Source: Spongilla lacustris (taxonomy: Eukaryota > Porifera > Demospongiae > Spongillida > Spongillidae). Taken from it: a stretch of 64,000 bases of DNA. Below, one piece after another: positions 54,955 to 64,000 of this stretch. Where the stretch lies: assembly GCA_949361645.1 (NCBI GenBank), contig OX442416.1:16930993-16994992 (forward strand), in the 5' to 3' direction. How positions within the stretch are numbered: the stretch's first letter is position 1; each line of letters opens with the position of its first letter. Both the position numbers and the translations under genes were made by a program. Below the pieces are notes generated by a model. That model was not told the DNA's origin and searched no databases. It saw nothing but the letters and a program-made list of their open reading frames with translations.

Positions 54955-56681
54955 CTGTATGGGACTGGGTTCCTGACACTCCTCCCCGCTACTTTTGCGA
55001 CCAAATTGTTTGGTCGCTATGTTAAACCCTCTGGAAAGGGCATCAGCATTTGCATTACTGGTGCCTGGACGATATTGAATAGTATACTGGAAAGGTTGTG
55101 GAGCTAAGCTCCATCTTGTTAGACGGCCATTATTTTCCTTGAACCTATCCAGCCACTCGAGTGCCCGGTGATCCGTCTGTATCTCGAATGTATTGCCCAA
55201 AAGGTAGGTCCGGAAAATGTGGGTGCCCCACCTGATGGCCAGCCACTCTTTCTCCACCGTGGCATAACGCTCCTCATTTGGTAGGAGTTTCTGACTTGTG
55301 AATGCAATTGGGTGTTCGTCGCCCTCTTCATCCTTTTGGCTTTAAACTGCATGCTCCGATCCCTCTATCGGATGCATCGGTTTGTAAGAGGCAGGGGCGG
55401 ATGCAGGAATTTGGAGAGGGGGGGTCCGACATGAATAATTTATGAGGAGGAGGGGCGCGCGCGAAAATTTTGTGGTGTGCATTCCTATTTTTCCACACAT
55501 TCTACATACAGGGGGATTGTATGTACGCTACGTGTAACACATGTAGTACGCTAATTATACGTTAATTATATTCATAAACAGGTTCGAGGGGGGGGGGGGG
55601 GGGGGGGTCCGGACCCCCCGGACCCCCCCCCCTGCGTCCGCCCTTGAGAGGAATGGTCGGGTGAAATCCGGGCACCGCAGGACTGGGTAGGATGAAATCT
55701 TTTCCTTGAGCAACTCAAATGCTTGTAGCCCCTCCTTCGTCCATTTTACTTTTACTGCACTGGAGCAAATTTTCTGGTCATGTCTGTTAGTGGTAGCGCT
55801 ATAGAGGCAAAGCCTTCAATAAAACGTCGGTAATATCCGGCTAGTCCCAGGAATTGCCGGATTTCCTTTTTGTTAATTGGGATGGGGAAGCTTTGAATGG
55901 CCTCAACCTTGGAGCATTCTGGCCTCACAGCGCCTCCTCCTACCGTGTGGCCCAGGTAGACACATTCGTACATTGCAAACTGGCATTTGGTCGCTTTAAC
56001 TGTCAGCCTTGCTTCTCTTAGTCGATTCAAAACTGCCCTAAGGTGCTGTAGGTGTTGGCTTCAGTCAATACTGAACACTACGACGTCATCGAAGTAGGCT
56101 GCTGCAAAGTCTTCCATCCCACTTAGCAGATGGTCCATCATACGCTGAAAGGTGGACGGTGCCCCTTGCAGCCCAAATTGCATTGTTGTGAACTGCCATA
56201 GGCCAAACGGGGTGGCAAATGCTGTCTTTGGACGATCTTCGGCGGCTACTGGGACTTGCCAGTATCCCTTGGTGAGGTCAATGGTGGTGATGAATTAGGC
56301 TTTGCCCAGCCTCTCAATCAGCTCATCGATACGTGGCATGGGATATGAATCCACCCTCGTGATTGAGTTCAGGCGGCGATAGTCTACACAAATTCGAAGA
56401 GAGCCATCCTTTTTCCTCACCACTACCTTAGGGAATGACCATTCGCTACTTGAGTGTTCAATAATCCCCGCCTCGAGCATTTCTTTGAGTTCTTTCTTCA
56501 CTTGGTCCCTGAAAGCATGAGGCAGTCGATATGCTGGCAGTCGAATAGGTTGCCCCGTTCCAGTGTGGATGTGATGTACTGCTATATTCGTCTTACCCGG
56601 GATACTGCACATTACATCTGAGAACTCCCCGAGTAGAGAGAGGAGCTCGGACTTTTTGCTACTTTCAAGCAGCATATTCAT
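54955..56681 (-). pseudogene. Gmr1-like RT and RNase H
   Basis: The RT begins with YRLPHAFRDQVKKELKEMLE and WSFPKVVVRKKDGSLRICVD. A TAA stop at 56295-56297 precedes ITTIDLTKGYWQVPV. The catalytic motif is YFDD (56085-56096), and a TGA at about 56061-56063 follows it. Then come the thumb and connection (YLGHTVGG, QFLGLAGYYRRFIEGFA) up to about 55752, a frameshift and the 255-bp insertion. RNase H resumes (EWLAIRWG, IQTDHRALEWL, ANADALSRG) to about 54990. It is preceded at 56890-56678 by a linker ending HVNMLKKWY, the junction between integrase and RT in this element type. Confidence 0.85.
55392..55646. mobile_element. 255-bp TIR element with 5-bp target duplication
   Basis: Ends CAGGGGCGGATGCAGG and CCTGCGTCCGCCCTTG are near complements. 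AGAGG is duplicated at 55387-55391 and 55647-55651. Facing tracts of G and C (about 55589-55632) lie at the right end. It is a short relative of the 39.6-kb element and has inserted in the RT-RNase H connection of the Gmr1-like element. Confidence 0.85.
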
Positions 56682-56958
56682 TCTCTTTCTAACTTGTCAT
56701 TTGTTGGCGTTCCTCCTTCCCACAGAGGTATCTCCGTTTCTATAGCTCCCTCATTGATGGCGTCCTCACTAATGTAATTTATAGGTACCACTGCCTCGCG
56801 TCCATACCATTTTTTCAGCATGTTGACATGCAGAATTTTCTTTCTTTTCTTCTTGTCAAACAAGTCAACTTCATAAGTGACGTCTGACACTCGTCACGTA
56901 ATGGGATAAGGGCCCAGCCAGCTAGCCAGCAGTTTATTGGTCGTCGATGGCAACAGGA

Positions 56959-57661
56959 TCAATACTCTCTCACCTTCATGGAAAAAGCGGTTCTTTGCGT
57001 TCCTGCATGTCGTACCAGTATTTTTGTTGCCGCTTCTAGATTCTTCTTTACTAACTCACTCATCTTAGACAGTTTATCGTGCATATCCATAACGTAGGAC
57101 ACCACGCTCTCTGTGCTACGCTTTCGCGCCTTCCAGGCCTCTTTCACATTATCCAGTGGGCCTCTCACCCTTCTTCCATAGACCAGTTCAAACGGTGAGA
57201 ATCCGGTGGAAGCCTGTGGTACCTCTCGATAAGCGAAAAGCAGGTAGGGGAGCACCTTGTCCCAGTCTTTTCCTTCCTCTGTTGCCGCCTTACAGAGCAT
57301 TGCTTTGAGGGTTCCATTAAAGCGTTCAACAAGCCCATCTGTCTCTGGGTGGTACGGACTTGGTCTTATGGGTTTCACCTTCAAAAGATTGTACACTTCA
57401 GCAAGCAGCGCAGACATAAAGTTCGTTCCTTGATCTGTGAGGATCTCTCGAGGAATGCCTATTCTTGCAAAGACTTGCACCAGCTCCTCAGCTACATGTT
57501 CTGCCACCACTGATTTCATGGGAACAGCTTCTGGGTAACGCGTAGCGTAGTCACAAAGTACTAAAATGTACTTGTGCCCGGACCTGCTCTGTGGAAGTGG
57601 TCCCACTATGTCCATTGCGATGCGTGAGAAGGGCTCCTCAATGATTGGAAGGGGGACAAGG
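56959..57661 (-). pseudogene. Gmr1-like integrase core
   Basis: The catalytic triad is visible: D in AMDIVGPLP, D in LTDQGTNF and E in GLVERFNGT, with 35 residues between the second D and E, as expected of retroviral-type integrases. The C-terminal part contains LLFAYREVPQ and FELVYGRRVRGPL. The reading frame runs into the inserted plus-strand LTR at 57662, and the missing N-terminal zinc-finger part is found beyond the insertion at 62175-62530. Confidence 0.88.
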
Positions 57662-57807
57662 TGTTTAGAGAGGTTGTTATGGGAACTGCGCATGCGCAGT
57701 GGGGGGGACTCTTATTAGAGATTTGGATGCACGGTGTTGTGTGTAAGCTGGCTGCTCTGAGTGTTTGTGATAAGAACCATTTCTAGATAGTAGTGGTACT
57801 TGTAACA
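57662..57807 (+). repeat. 5' LTR
   Basis: 146 bp, starting TGTTTAGAG and ending TTGTAACA, with TG...CA ends. It contains the palindrome CTGCGCATGCGCAG. I see no difference from the 3' LTR. Confidence 0.95.
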
Positions 57808-57825
57808 TGGTGTCAGAAGTGGTTC
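57808..57825 (+). promoter_or_regulatory. Primer-binding site
   Basis: TGGTGTCAGAAGTGG starts directly after the LTR. TGG is the usual start of a site complementary to a tRNA 3' end; the tRNA was not identified. Confidence 0.75.
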
Positions 57826-57856
57826 CTCTCTAACTGTATGAAAACGGAGGAGAGGA

Positions 57857-58741
57857 ATGGAGAAATACCTAGTTCCCGACCAGGTTGGCGAGGGAGATAT
57901 CACGGAGCAATGGCAACGATTCAAAAAGGAGTTTGAACTCTTTTTGACGGCGCTGGGAAAGGATAAGGCAGACTCAGCGGTGAAATTGGCCATGTTTTTG
58001 CGAGTCGTGGGTCCTAGAATTAACGATATGTATGAGGCGTTGACGTTCGCGGAGGGAGAAGACAAAGGTTTTGAGGGAGTCATGACCAAGCTGGACTCAC
58101 TCTGTGCTCGAAGAACCAGTAAGCATGTACTCAGAGACAAGTTCTTCCAGCTGAAACATGCAGGCCGAACCGTAGATCAGTTTGTGTCAGAACTGCGTAG
58201 GCAAGTCAAGGATTGTGACTTTGGGAACCTGAAAGAAGATTTGATGCTGCACGTGTTGATATGGGGCATTGACAGTGAGCGCATGAGAAGAAGACTTTTT
58301 GAGACGGAGAAATTGGATTTAGCAAAAGCTATTCAGATGTGACAAACTATTGAGGCAACGACTGCTGATCTGCAGAGTTGGGAGGCTAAGGAACTGTCCG
58401 AACAAGTAGCAGCAGTCAAAGATGAACACCGCGAAGAGGATGAAGTCGCCATGGTGAGGAACAGGGGTGTGCCAGTCAAGGGTAAAGAGTCAAGGTCTGA
58501 AGGTGTGGAGCTGGATAGGAGAGAGAGGGAGGAGCAGGAATGTTGGAAGTGCGGAAGATGCCACCGACCCCGCCAATGTCCAGCGTTTGGGCAAAGATGC
58601 CTCAAGTGTAATGGGCTCAACCACTTTGCAAGAAGGTGCAAGCTGAGATGCAGGCCAACCCAGTTGGTCCAAGAGCTGGAAACAGAGGAATTACTGCAGA
58701 TCAAGGTAGAGAAAAAGGGGAAAAAGTTGGCAATAGCATAG
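57857..58741 (+). pseudogene. Gag of the plus-strand gypsy element
   Basis: Starts MEKYLVPDQVGEG, shortly after the primer-binding site. A capsid-like helical part follows (WQRFKKEFELFLTALG, FLRVVGPRINDMYE), and then two zinc knuckles near 58540-58640: CWKCGRCHRPRQC, with CX2CX3HX4C spacing, and CLKCNGLNHFARRC, with the canonical CX2CX4HX4C. One in-frame TGA at 58340-58342 interrupts it after QM; the frame is otherwise open to TAG at 58739. The last 106 bases overlap pol in the -1 frame. Confidence 0.88.
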
Positions 58742-61700
58742 AGTTGACCTTTCAGCTGGATACTGCTGCGTCCTGCAACGTAATGTCCTTCCAAGATTAT
58801 GTAAGGTTAGGCAGACCAAAGTTACAGGACAGCAGAACCTTACTGTCAATGTATGATGGATCGGTAAAATGGTCACTGGGTTTGTGTGTAGTAGTCGGGA
58901 AAGACAAGGAAGGAAAAAGCAAGCAGCTGGGGTTTGAGGTATTGAAGACCAGGCATCATACCTTAATATCTTTGGACACCTGTTTGCAGTTGGAGCTACT
59001 GTCATACAGGGTGGAGAAAGTGAATCTGGTGGCTGAGCATAGCCCGTTGACAAAGGAGAAGGTCTTGATGGAGTTTGGTGATGTTTTCAGTGGTGTTGGG
59101 TGCCTACCCGGAGAATACCAGATAGACCTAGACCCAGCAGTACCCCCAATGCTTAATAGACCAAGGAAGATACCTCATACCATGCGGGCAGCAGTTGAGG
59201 ACAAGCTCAGAGTTCTAGAGGAAAATGGGATTATTGCAGCTGTGGAGCAGCCCACAGAGTGGATTAGTAACATTACCACAGTATGGAAACCGGAGAAGAA
59301 GTCTGTTCGTGTCTGTTTGGACCCTCGGGATCTTAACAAAGCAATCCGACGAAACCACTTCCATCTTCCTACTTTAGACGACGTCCTACCCCGGTTGAAA
59401 GGAGCCAGAGTGTTTAGTCTACTTGATGCCAAAGATGGGTTCCTGCAAGTAAAATTAAGTGAGAGTAGTAGCTTTTTGACAACCTTCTGGGGAGCAGGGC
59501 GCAAGTATCGCTGGCTCAGAATGCCATTTGGAATTTCATCTGCTCCGGAGGAATTTCAGCGAAGACTCCAGGGGGTCTTACACGGGCTGGAAGGTGTAGC
59601 TGTTGTTGCAGATGATACACTAGTGTTTGGAGTAGGTGAAACGGAGGCAATGGCCAGGCGGGACCACGATCAGAAACTGTTCAAGCTGCTTCAGAGGGCA
59701 CGGGAAGTCAATTTAAAGTTCAACAAGGATAAGATGCGCCTGCACCAGACAGAACTGCTGTACATTGGACATCAAATCTCAGCAGAGGGAGTTAAACCAG
59801 ATGTGGCAAAAGTAAAGGCGGTGAAAGACATGCCTGTCCCAAAGACTGTTCAAGAAGTGCGTCGCTTCCTTGGAATGTCCAATTATCTGTCCAGGTTTCT
59901 ACCGAATTTGTCGAAAGTGGCGGAGCCCCTGAGGCGTTTAACAGAAATTGATGCTGAATTTGTGTGGGGGACCAAGGAACATGCAGCCTTTGAAGAGCTG
60001 AAGACTCTCATTAGCAATGATCAGCTGTTAGCATTCTACGACGTACGTAAACCCATCGTTATTCAGTGTGATGCAAGCACTGAGGGGCTTGGAGCCACCT
60101 TGTTACAAGATGGGCGGCCTATAGCATCAGTGTCACGATCGCTGACAAAGAGCGAAAAGAACTACGTTGCTTTAGAGCTGGAGTGTCTAGCTATTGTTTT
60201 CGCCTGCCAACGACTGGATCAATACATCTATGGAAAGAGAGTTAGAATTGAGACAGACCACAAGCCCTTAGAGATGATTGCCAAGAAGTCCATTTTAGTT
60301 GCACCTAGGCGACTACAGAGAATGCTGTTACAGTTGCAGCGATATGACCTGGATGTGGTGTATGTGCCGGGAAAACTACAAGTGGTGGCTGACGTGTTGT
60401 CCAGAGCTCCTGTGGAATCATCCTCGGGAAAGGAGTGTGAGAAATATGATGTTTTTCGCCTTGAAAATCAGGAGGTGGAGAGTACCAAGGAGCGAGAGTT
60501 TGTCTTTGTTAGCGACCAGAGAATGGAGGCCATAAAAAAAATAGCACTGCATGACCCTGAACAATGTGGACTGAGATGAGTTCTTGGTCAGGGATGGCCG
60601 TCCAACATTGCACAGGTGTCCCTACCATTAAGACCATACTGGAACGTTTGAGACTGCTTGACGGTTCAAGATGGGGTCATCTATAAGGGGGGACAGGTTG
60701 TTGTTCCCTCGGAACTCAGAGGCCAGATACTGCAAAGACTGCATGCGAGTCATCAAGGTATTGAATCGACATTGAGAAGAGCAAGGGACTCAGTGTATTG
60801 GCCAGGAATGACAGAAGATGTAAAGAGAGTGTGCTTGCAATGCACTGTTTGTGAAATGGACTCTCCAGCGCTGCCTAAGGAGAAGCATTTGGCACACTAC
60901 ATTCCTCAGAAACCTTGGGAAAAGGTTGGAATTGATCTGTTCAGGTTCAAGGGCAAGGATTTTCTGCTTATTGTGGACTACCTAACTGACTACTTTGAAA
61001 TTTCTGCTCTCAAAACTACCATTGCTACAGTGGTGGTGGACGCCATCAAAGAGCAGTTTTCACGTTATGGAATACCAGTGACCGTACAAACAGATGGTGG
61101 CCCACAGTTCATAGCCAGGGAGTTCAGGGAGTTTGCAAAAGGCTGGGAATTTCAACACACAATGTCCTCACCTTACAATAGTCAGTCGAACGGAAAGGCT
61201 GAATCGGCAGTTAAGATAGCGAAAAAGTTGTTGAGAAGAAGTAAAGATCCATTTTGGGCACTATTGGAATGGCGCAACACACCCACTGTGGGATTAGACT
61301 CCAGCCCAAGTCAAAGGTTCCTGGCCCGGAGGACGAGGGGAGCTGTTCCAATAGCGACCGACAAACTGGTGCCTGAGGTACAGGGTGACATGTGGAGGAA
61401 AAAGGTACATCAGCAGGAAGGGATTCAAGACCGGACAAACACCAGGAGAGATCACCCACCGCTGCAGGTGGGACAACCTGTATTGGTTCAAGACATGTTG
61501 GCTAAAAAGACGCAGTGGAATCGCGGAATGTGTGTAGACAAGCTGTCTGACAGGTCATACATAGTAGATGTGGATGGCCAGGTACTCCGGAGAAATAGGA
61601 GGTTTCTGAAGCCGACTTACAATTGGCCACCAGGGGAAGCCACGGAATATGATCAAGGGCAGGATGATGTCTCGGAAGTGAAGGAGGGTAACTCAACAGG

Positions 61701-62019
61701 ACCTGTGCCAGTACCTGGTGTGACTTCAGATGTGCCTGTACACATACCTGACATGGAAGATCAAGCTCCGGCTTCAACACAGGAACGAAATGGAAAGGAG
61801 GGAGTGAAGGACCAAGGGAGAGAGCCTCAAGTTGAAGTCCAACTAGAGCCACAGGAAACTGCTGCAAGACAGAATGGGTACAAAACAAGGTATGGACGAG
61901 TGGTCAGAGAGCCATCACGATATCGAGACTACAGGAAGTTCTATGGCAGAAACTTTAGTCAATTCTTTTTTTCTTTTTTTTTTGTTTTCCCTAATGTTAT
62001 TAGTTTGTTTTTTTTGTAA
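58636..62019 (+). pseudogene. Pol of the plus-strand gypsy element
   Basis: One reading frame with two in-frame TGA codons (60577-60579 and 60649-60651). Domains: protease with DTAA in place of the usual DTGA (near 58760); RT with LLDAKDGFLQVKL and the VADD catalytic motif (59605-59616); RNase H (VIQCDASTEGLGATLLQDG, and later VADVLSRAP, ending near 60420); integrase zinc finger (HASHQG...CLQCTVC, about 60740-60855); and integrase core with D in VGIDLF, D in QTDGGPQF and E in GKAESAV, the last two 35 residues apart. The tail is basic and proline-rich. Both TGAs fall in the link between RNase H and integrase. Confidence 0.92.
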
Positions 62020-62028
62020 AGGGGGGGA
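62018..62028 (+). other. Polypurine tract
   Basis: AAAGGGGGGGA immediately before the 3' LTR, the usual plus-strand primer of LTR elements. A T-rich stretch lies just upstream. Confidence 0.85.
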
Positions 62029-62174
62029 TGTTTAGAGAGGTTGTTATGGGAACTGCGCATGCGCAGTGGGGGGGACTCTTATTAGAGATTTGGATGCACG
62101 GTGTTGTGTGTAAGCTGGCTGCTCTGAGTGTTTGTGATAAGAACCATTTCTAGATAGTAGTGGTACTTGTAACA
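62029..62174 (+). repeat. 3' LTR
   Basis: 146 bp with the same sequence as the 5' LTR by direct reading, from TGTTTAGAG to TTGTAACA. Confidence 0.95.
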
Positions 62175-62530
62175 AGAGGTGCTCGACCTTCCCTTTTGGG
62201 TGAAGACTTCTGGCATGATGGACAGGAACAACACCAGTTGGCTACGTCTTTGTATATCATTGGCCAGTAGAACCTTGCAAGAATTCTCTGGACTGTCTTC
62301 CGTTTCCCTAGGTGTCCGGGCAAAGGAATTTCGTGTGCTAGTTTTAATACAGCTTGACGACACTGCTTTGGGAGGACCAACTGTTCCACCTTCTCCAATG
62401 TCCAGGGTCCTGAAATTCTCCACAATAAGCCCCTCTTCTCGTAGAATCGCCCCTTTCTGTTTCCTGCCTTCGTGTCTTCTCGAGGTCTCACCCGTTTGCT
62501 GTAGTTTGGCGATCTCCTCTGGTCCGACAT
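62175..62530 (-). pseudogene. Gmr1-like integrase zinc-finger part
   Basis: Reads LKLAHEIPLPGHLGKRKT, FYWPMIYKDVANWC and CPSCQK, the H2C2 zinc-binding start of a gypsy-type integrase. It continues across the inserted element into the core at 57661. A frame change near 62490-62530 separates it from the upstream linker (62530-62717). Confidence 0.82.
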
Positions 62531-62719
62531 TTAGATTGGGACTCTCCTTTGTGTAGACTGGCTCCTTATCAAGGAATATGGAGTCATCAAACGAAGATCC
62601 CAGCCACTCCTCTTCTGTGTTTGCACAGTTAGATTGAGCTGTGTCCTCCTCAACGGCCGGTTCATCAGCAGTCATTGTGTTACCATCCATCTTTGGGGTT
62701 TTGGGCTCCTCCAACATAG

Positions 62720-63229
62720 ATGAAGTAACCGCTCCCTCTTCTTCTCTCTGCGGGATGCCTCCAGTTCCCTTAGTTCCATCTCCCTTGCCTTGGAACGGGT
62801 CATGGCTGCCAGCACACTAGTAGCGGCTTGACATGTATCTTGCGTGCTTGTCCCCACACACACCAACTGGGGTACATCCCTCCCCAACAGTACTGACATA
62901 GGTATCTTATCGCTTACCGCAACTTCTAAGCAATATTTAGCTGCCTCTATCTCAATATTCACCCTTGCTAAAGGATAACGAACTGTATCCCCATGCGCAC
63001 ACTTGATGCATATAAACTTGTCTGATAGTAGCTTATGGGTTGGAACTAGATCTCTTCTAATTACTGTCTTGGAGGCACCAGTGTCTAGCACAATGTCAGC
63101 TACCCACAGTCCCTCAACAAACCCAGGTTTACAAATCTCTCCCGCGCCCTCTACCTCACTTTCTAGCCCCTTTTGAAGGTTACTCATTACCGCAATCCCA
63201 AAGTAGGCTGACTTACTTGGGCACTTGGT
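62720..63229 (-). pseudogene. Gmr1-like protease region
   Basis: IVLDTGASKTVIRRDL carries the aspartic protease DTGA motif (about 63075-63086). LLGRDVPQLV near 62880 is the second conserved block of the fold. The C-terminal side becomes basic and acidic low-complexity linker (EASRREKKRERL) and then leads to the integrase. The start is joined to gag through a 2-base shift inside the zinc knuckle. Confidence 0.82.
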
Positions 63230-64000
63230 AGCTATATGTGACCATACTGGTGACAGGCGAAACACCGAGGTCCCTTGCACGACGCGGAACCCTTCTGGGA
63301 CAGGTCGTTCGATTCTTCTTCCGTGTTCTCGGCCAACTTGTTTTCGTTCATCCCCTGCGAAGGAGTGCGCTCGTTTTTCCACCATAGGCCCCCCCGTCTG
63401 TTTTCCTCACCGACGCTGCTGCCCAGCTTTCGTGCCTGTACATAATCATCAGCCAACTGACCCGCCTCTAGACTGGTGGTGGGTTTTCTCTCACGAACCC
63501 ATACCCTGAGATATTGTGGTAGCGCATTCAGAAGCTGCTCCTGCACTACAGCCTCCACAATTTTTTCTATCGTGTCGTATTGTCGAAGCCACTTCTTTCC
63601 CAGATCCTTTATACGATTGGCCAACTCCCGATAGCTCTCGTCGGCCCCCTTCGTGATCGAGCGAAACCGTTGGCGGTACGTTTCCTCGTTGATATCGTAA
63701 CGTCTGAGGATAGCAGCTTTCACTCCCTCGTAATCCTTAGCCTCGTCAGTCTGGAGAGCCGCGTACGCTTGCTGGGCCTTTCCACTGAGCTGTGGAGCTA
63801 ACTTGAAGACCCACCGTTCCTTGACTATGTTGTATAGGCGCCCATTATCCGTTCGAATGTGGTTAGATAGGCCTCTATGTCGTCCTTCTCAGCCAATTTC
63901 GCCACTTTCGCTTCGCTCTCTGCTGCTGCTCTATTCGTTGCCGCCAGGTCAGTAGAGCGTATACCCGCAAGTTTAGAGATCAGCTCTAACTGGGCTTTCC
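63230..64000 (-). pseudogene. Gmr1-like gag with SCAN-like capsid, 5' end outside window
   Basis: From about 63840 down, the frame reads KLAPQLSGKAQQAYAAL, AILRRYDINEETYRQRFR, ESYRELANRIKDLGKKWL and VQEQLLNALPQYLRVWV. This is the pattern of the SCAN domain, known from published work to derive from Gmr1-like gag. A zinc knuckle begins CFACHQYGHI near 63260-63232 and is broken by a 2-base insertion before its final Cys. A further frame change near 63840 separates an upstream alanine-rich segment (ATNRAAAESEAKVAKLAEK). Confidence 0.82.

Larger units (their letters stand above)
57662..62174 (+). mobile_element. Gypsy LTR retrotransposon, identical LTRs
   Basis: A 4.5-kb element with 146-bp LTRs at both ends, a primer-binding site, gag, pol in the -1 frame and a purine tract before the 3' LTR. 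The domain order is protease, RT, RNase H, integrase, and it resembles elements annotated as K02A2.6-like. It is inserted in the integrase of the minus-strand element. The flanks are ACAAGG on the left and AGAGGT on the right; a perfect target duplication is not visible, perhaps because of a 2-bp loss. Gag and pol carry only three in-frame TGA stops and no frameshift beyond the normal overlap. Confidence 0.93.
54883..64000 (-). mobile_element. Gmr1-like Ty3/gypsy element, interrupted, 5' end outside window
   Basis: Read on the minus strand, the order is gag (64000 to about 63230), protease (about 63190-62860), integrase (62530-62175, then 57661-56960), linker, RT and RNase H (56681-54950). 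Integrase before RT is the order of the Gmr1 clade, not of ordinary gypsy elements. The element is split at 57661/62175 by a plus-strand gypsy element and at 55391/55647 by a 255-bp element. Many stops and shifts show it is dead. The 3' LTR should lie below about 54890 but I could not define it. Confidence 0.75.

Noticed and set aside
54883..57693. Copia element, because integrase precedes RT
   Set aside because: The RT, RNase H and integrase motifs and the HVNMLKKW-type linker are gypsy-like, and the gag is SCAN-like.

Overview
The window is nuclear DNA from an animal, most likely a marine invertebrate; a sponge is my best guess. The evidence is multi-exon genes with GT-AG introns, animal-type Ty3/gypsy, hAT, CACTA-like and TTAA-flanked transposons, many dinucleotide and tetranucleotide microsatellites, and a 200-base assembly gap. 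There is no prokaryotic gene organisation. The sponge guess rests on remembered resemblance of the DUF7869-like and DDE-transposase proteins, not on a search.

Layout. 1-0.6 kb is a (TATG)n microsatellite. 0.67-5.1 kb is a multi-exon DUF7869-type gene whose large intron is filled by a minisatellite. 5.4-7.3 kb holds a fossil gypsy pol and small repeats. 8.7-11.4 kb is non-coding with long C, G and (GT)n tracts. 11.5-20.5 kb (segment A) and 44.2-49.35 kb (segment B) are diverged copies of one segment; each carries a start exon and very short in-phase exons, and different transposons have inserted in each copy. 20.9-30.7 kb is accessory DNA: a 3.4-kb TTAA-flanked element built from an inverted minisatellite, and a 153-bp satellite of about 16 units. 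30.7-43.6 kb holds a tandem array of exons for a small beta-grasp-like (ubiquitin/PB1-like) domain, interrupted by a hAT-like element, a transposase gene beside the gap and a 5-bp-TSD element.

49.9-64 kb is a retrotransposon graveyard: a non-LTR reverse-transcriptase tail, a decayed gypsy pol, and a minus-strand gypsy element with order gag-protease-integrase-RT-RNase H (Gmr1-like) and a SCAN-like gag. That element is split by a plus-strand gypsy element with identical 146-bp LTRs, and separately by a 255-bp terminal-inverted-repeat element.

The likely host genes are three: the DUF7869-type gene, the mini-exon gene pair in segments A and B, and the beta-grasp exon array. All three are exon predictions read by eye and need transcript support. 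Everything else recognisable is mobile or repetitive DNA, and several insertions can be ordered in time by nesting or by the empty site kept in the paralogous segment.
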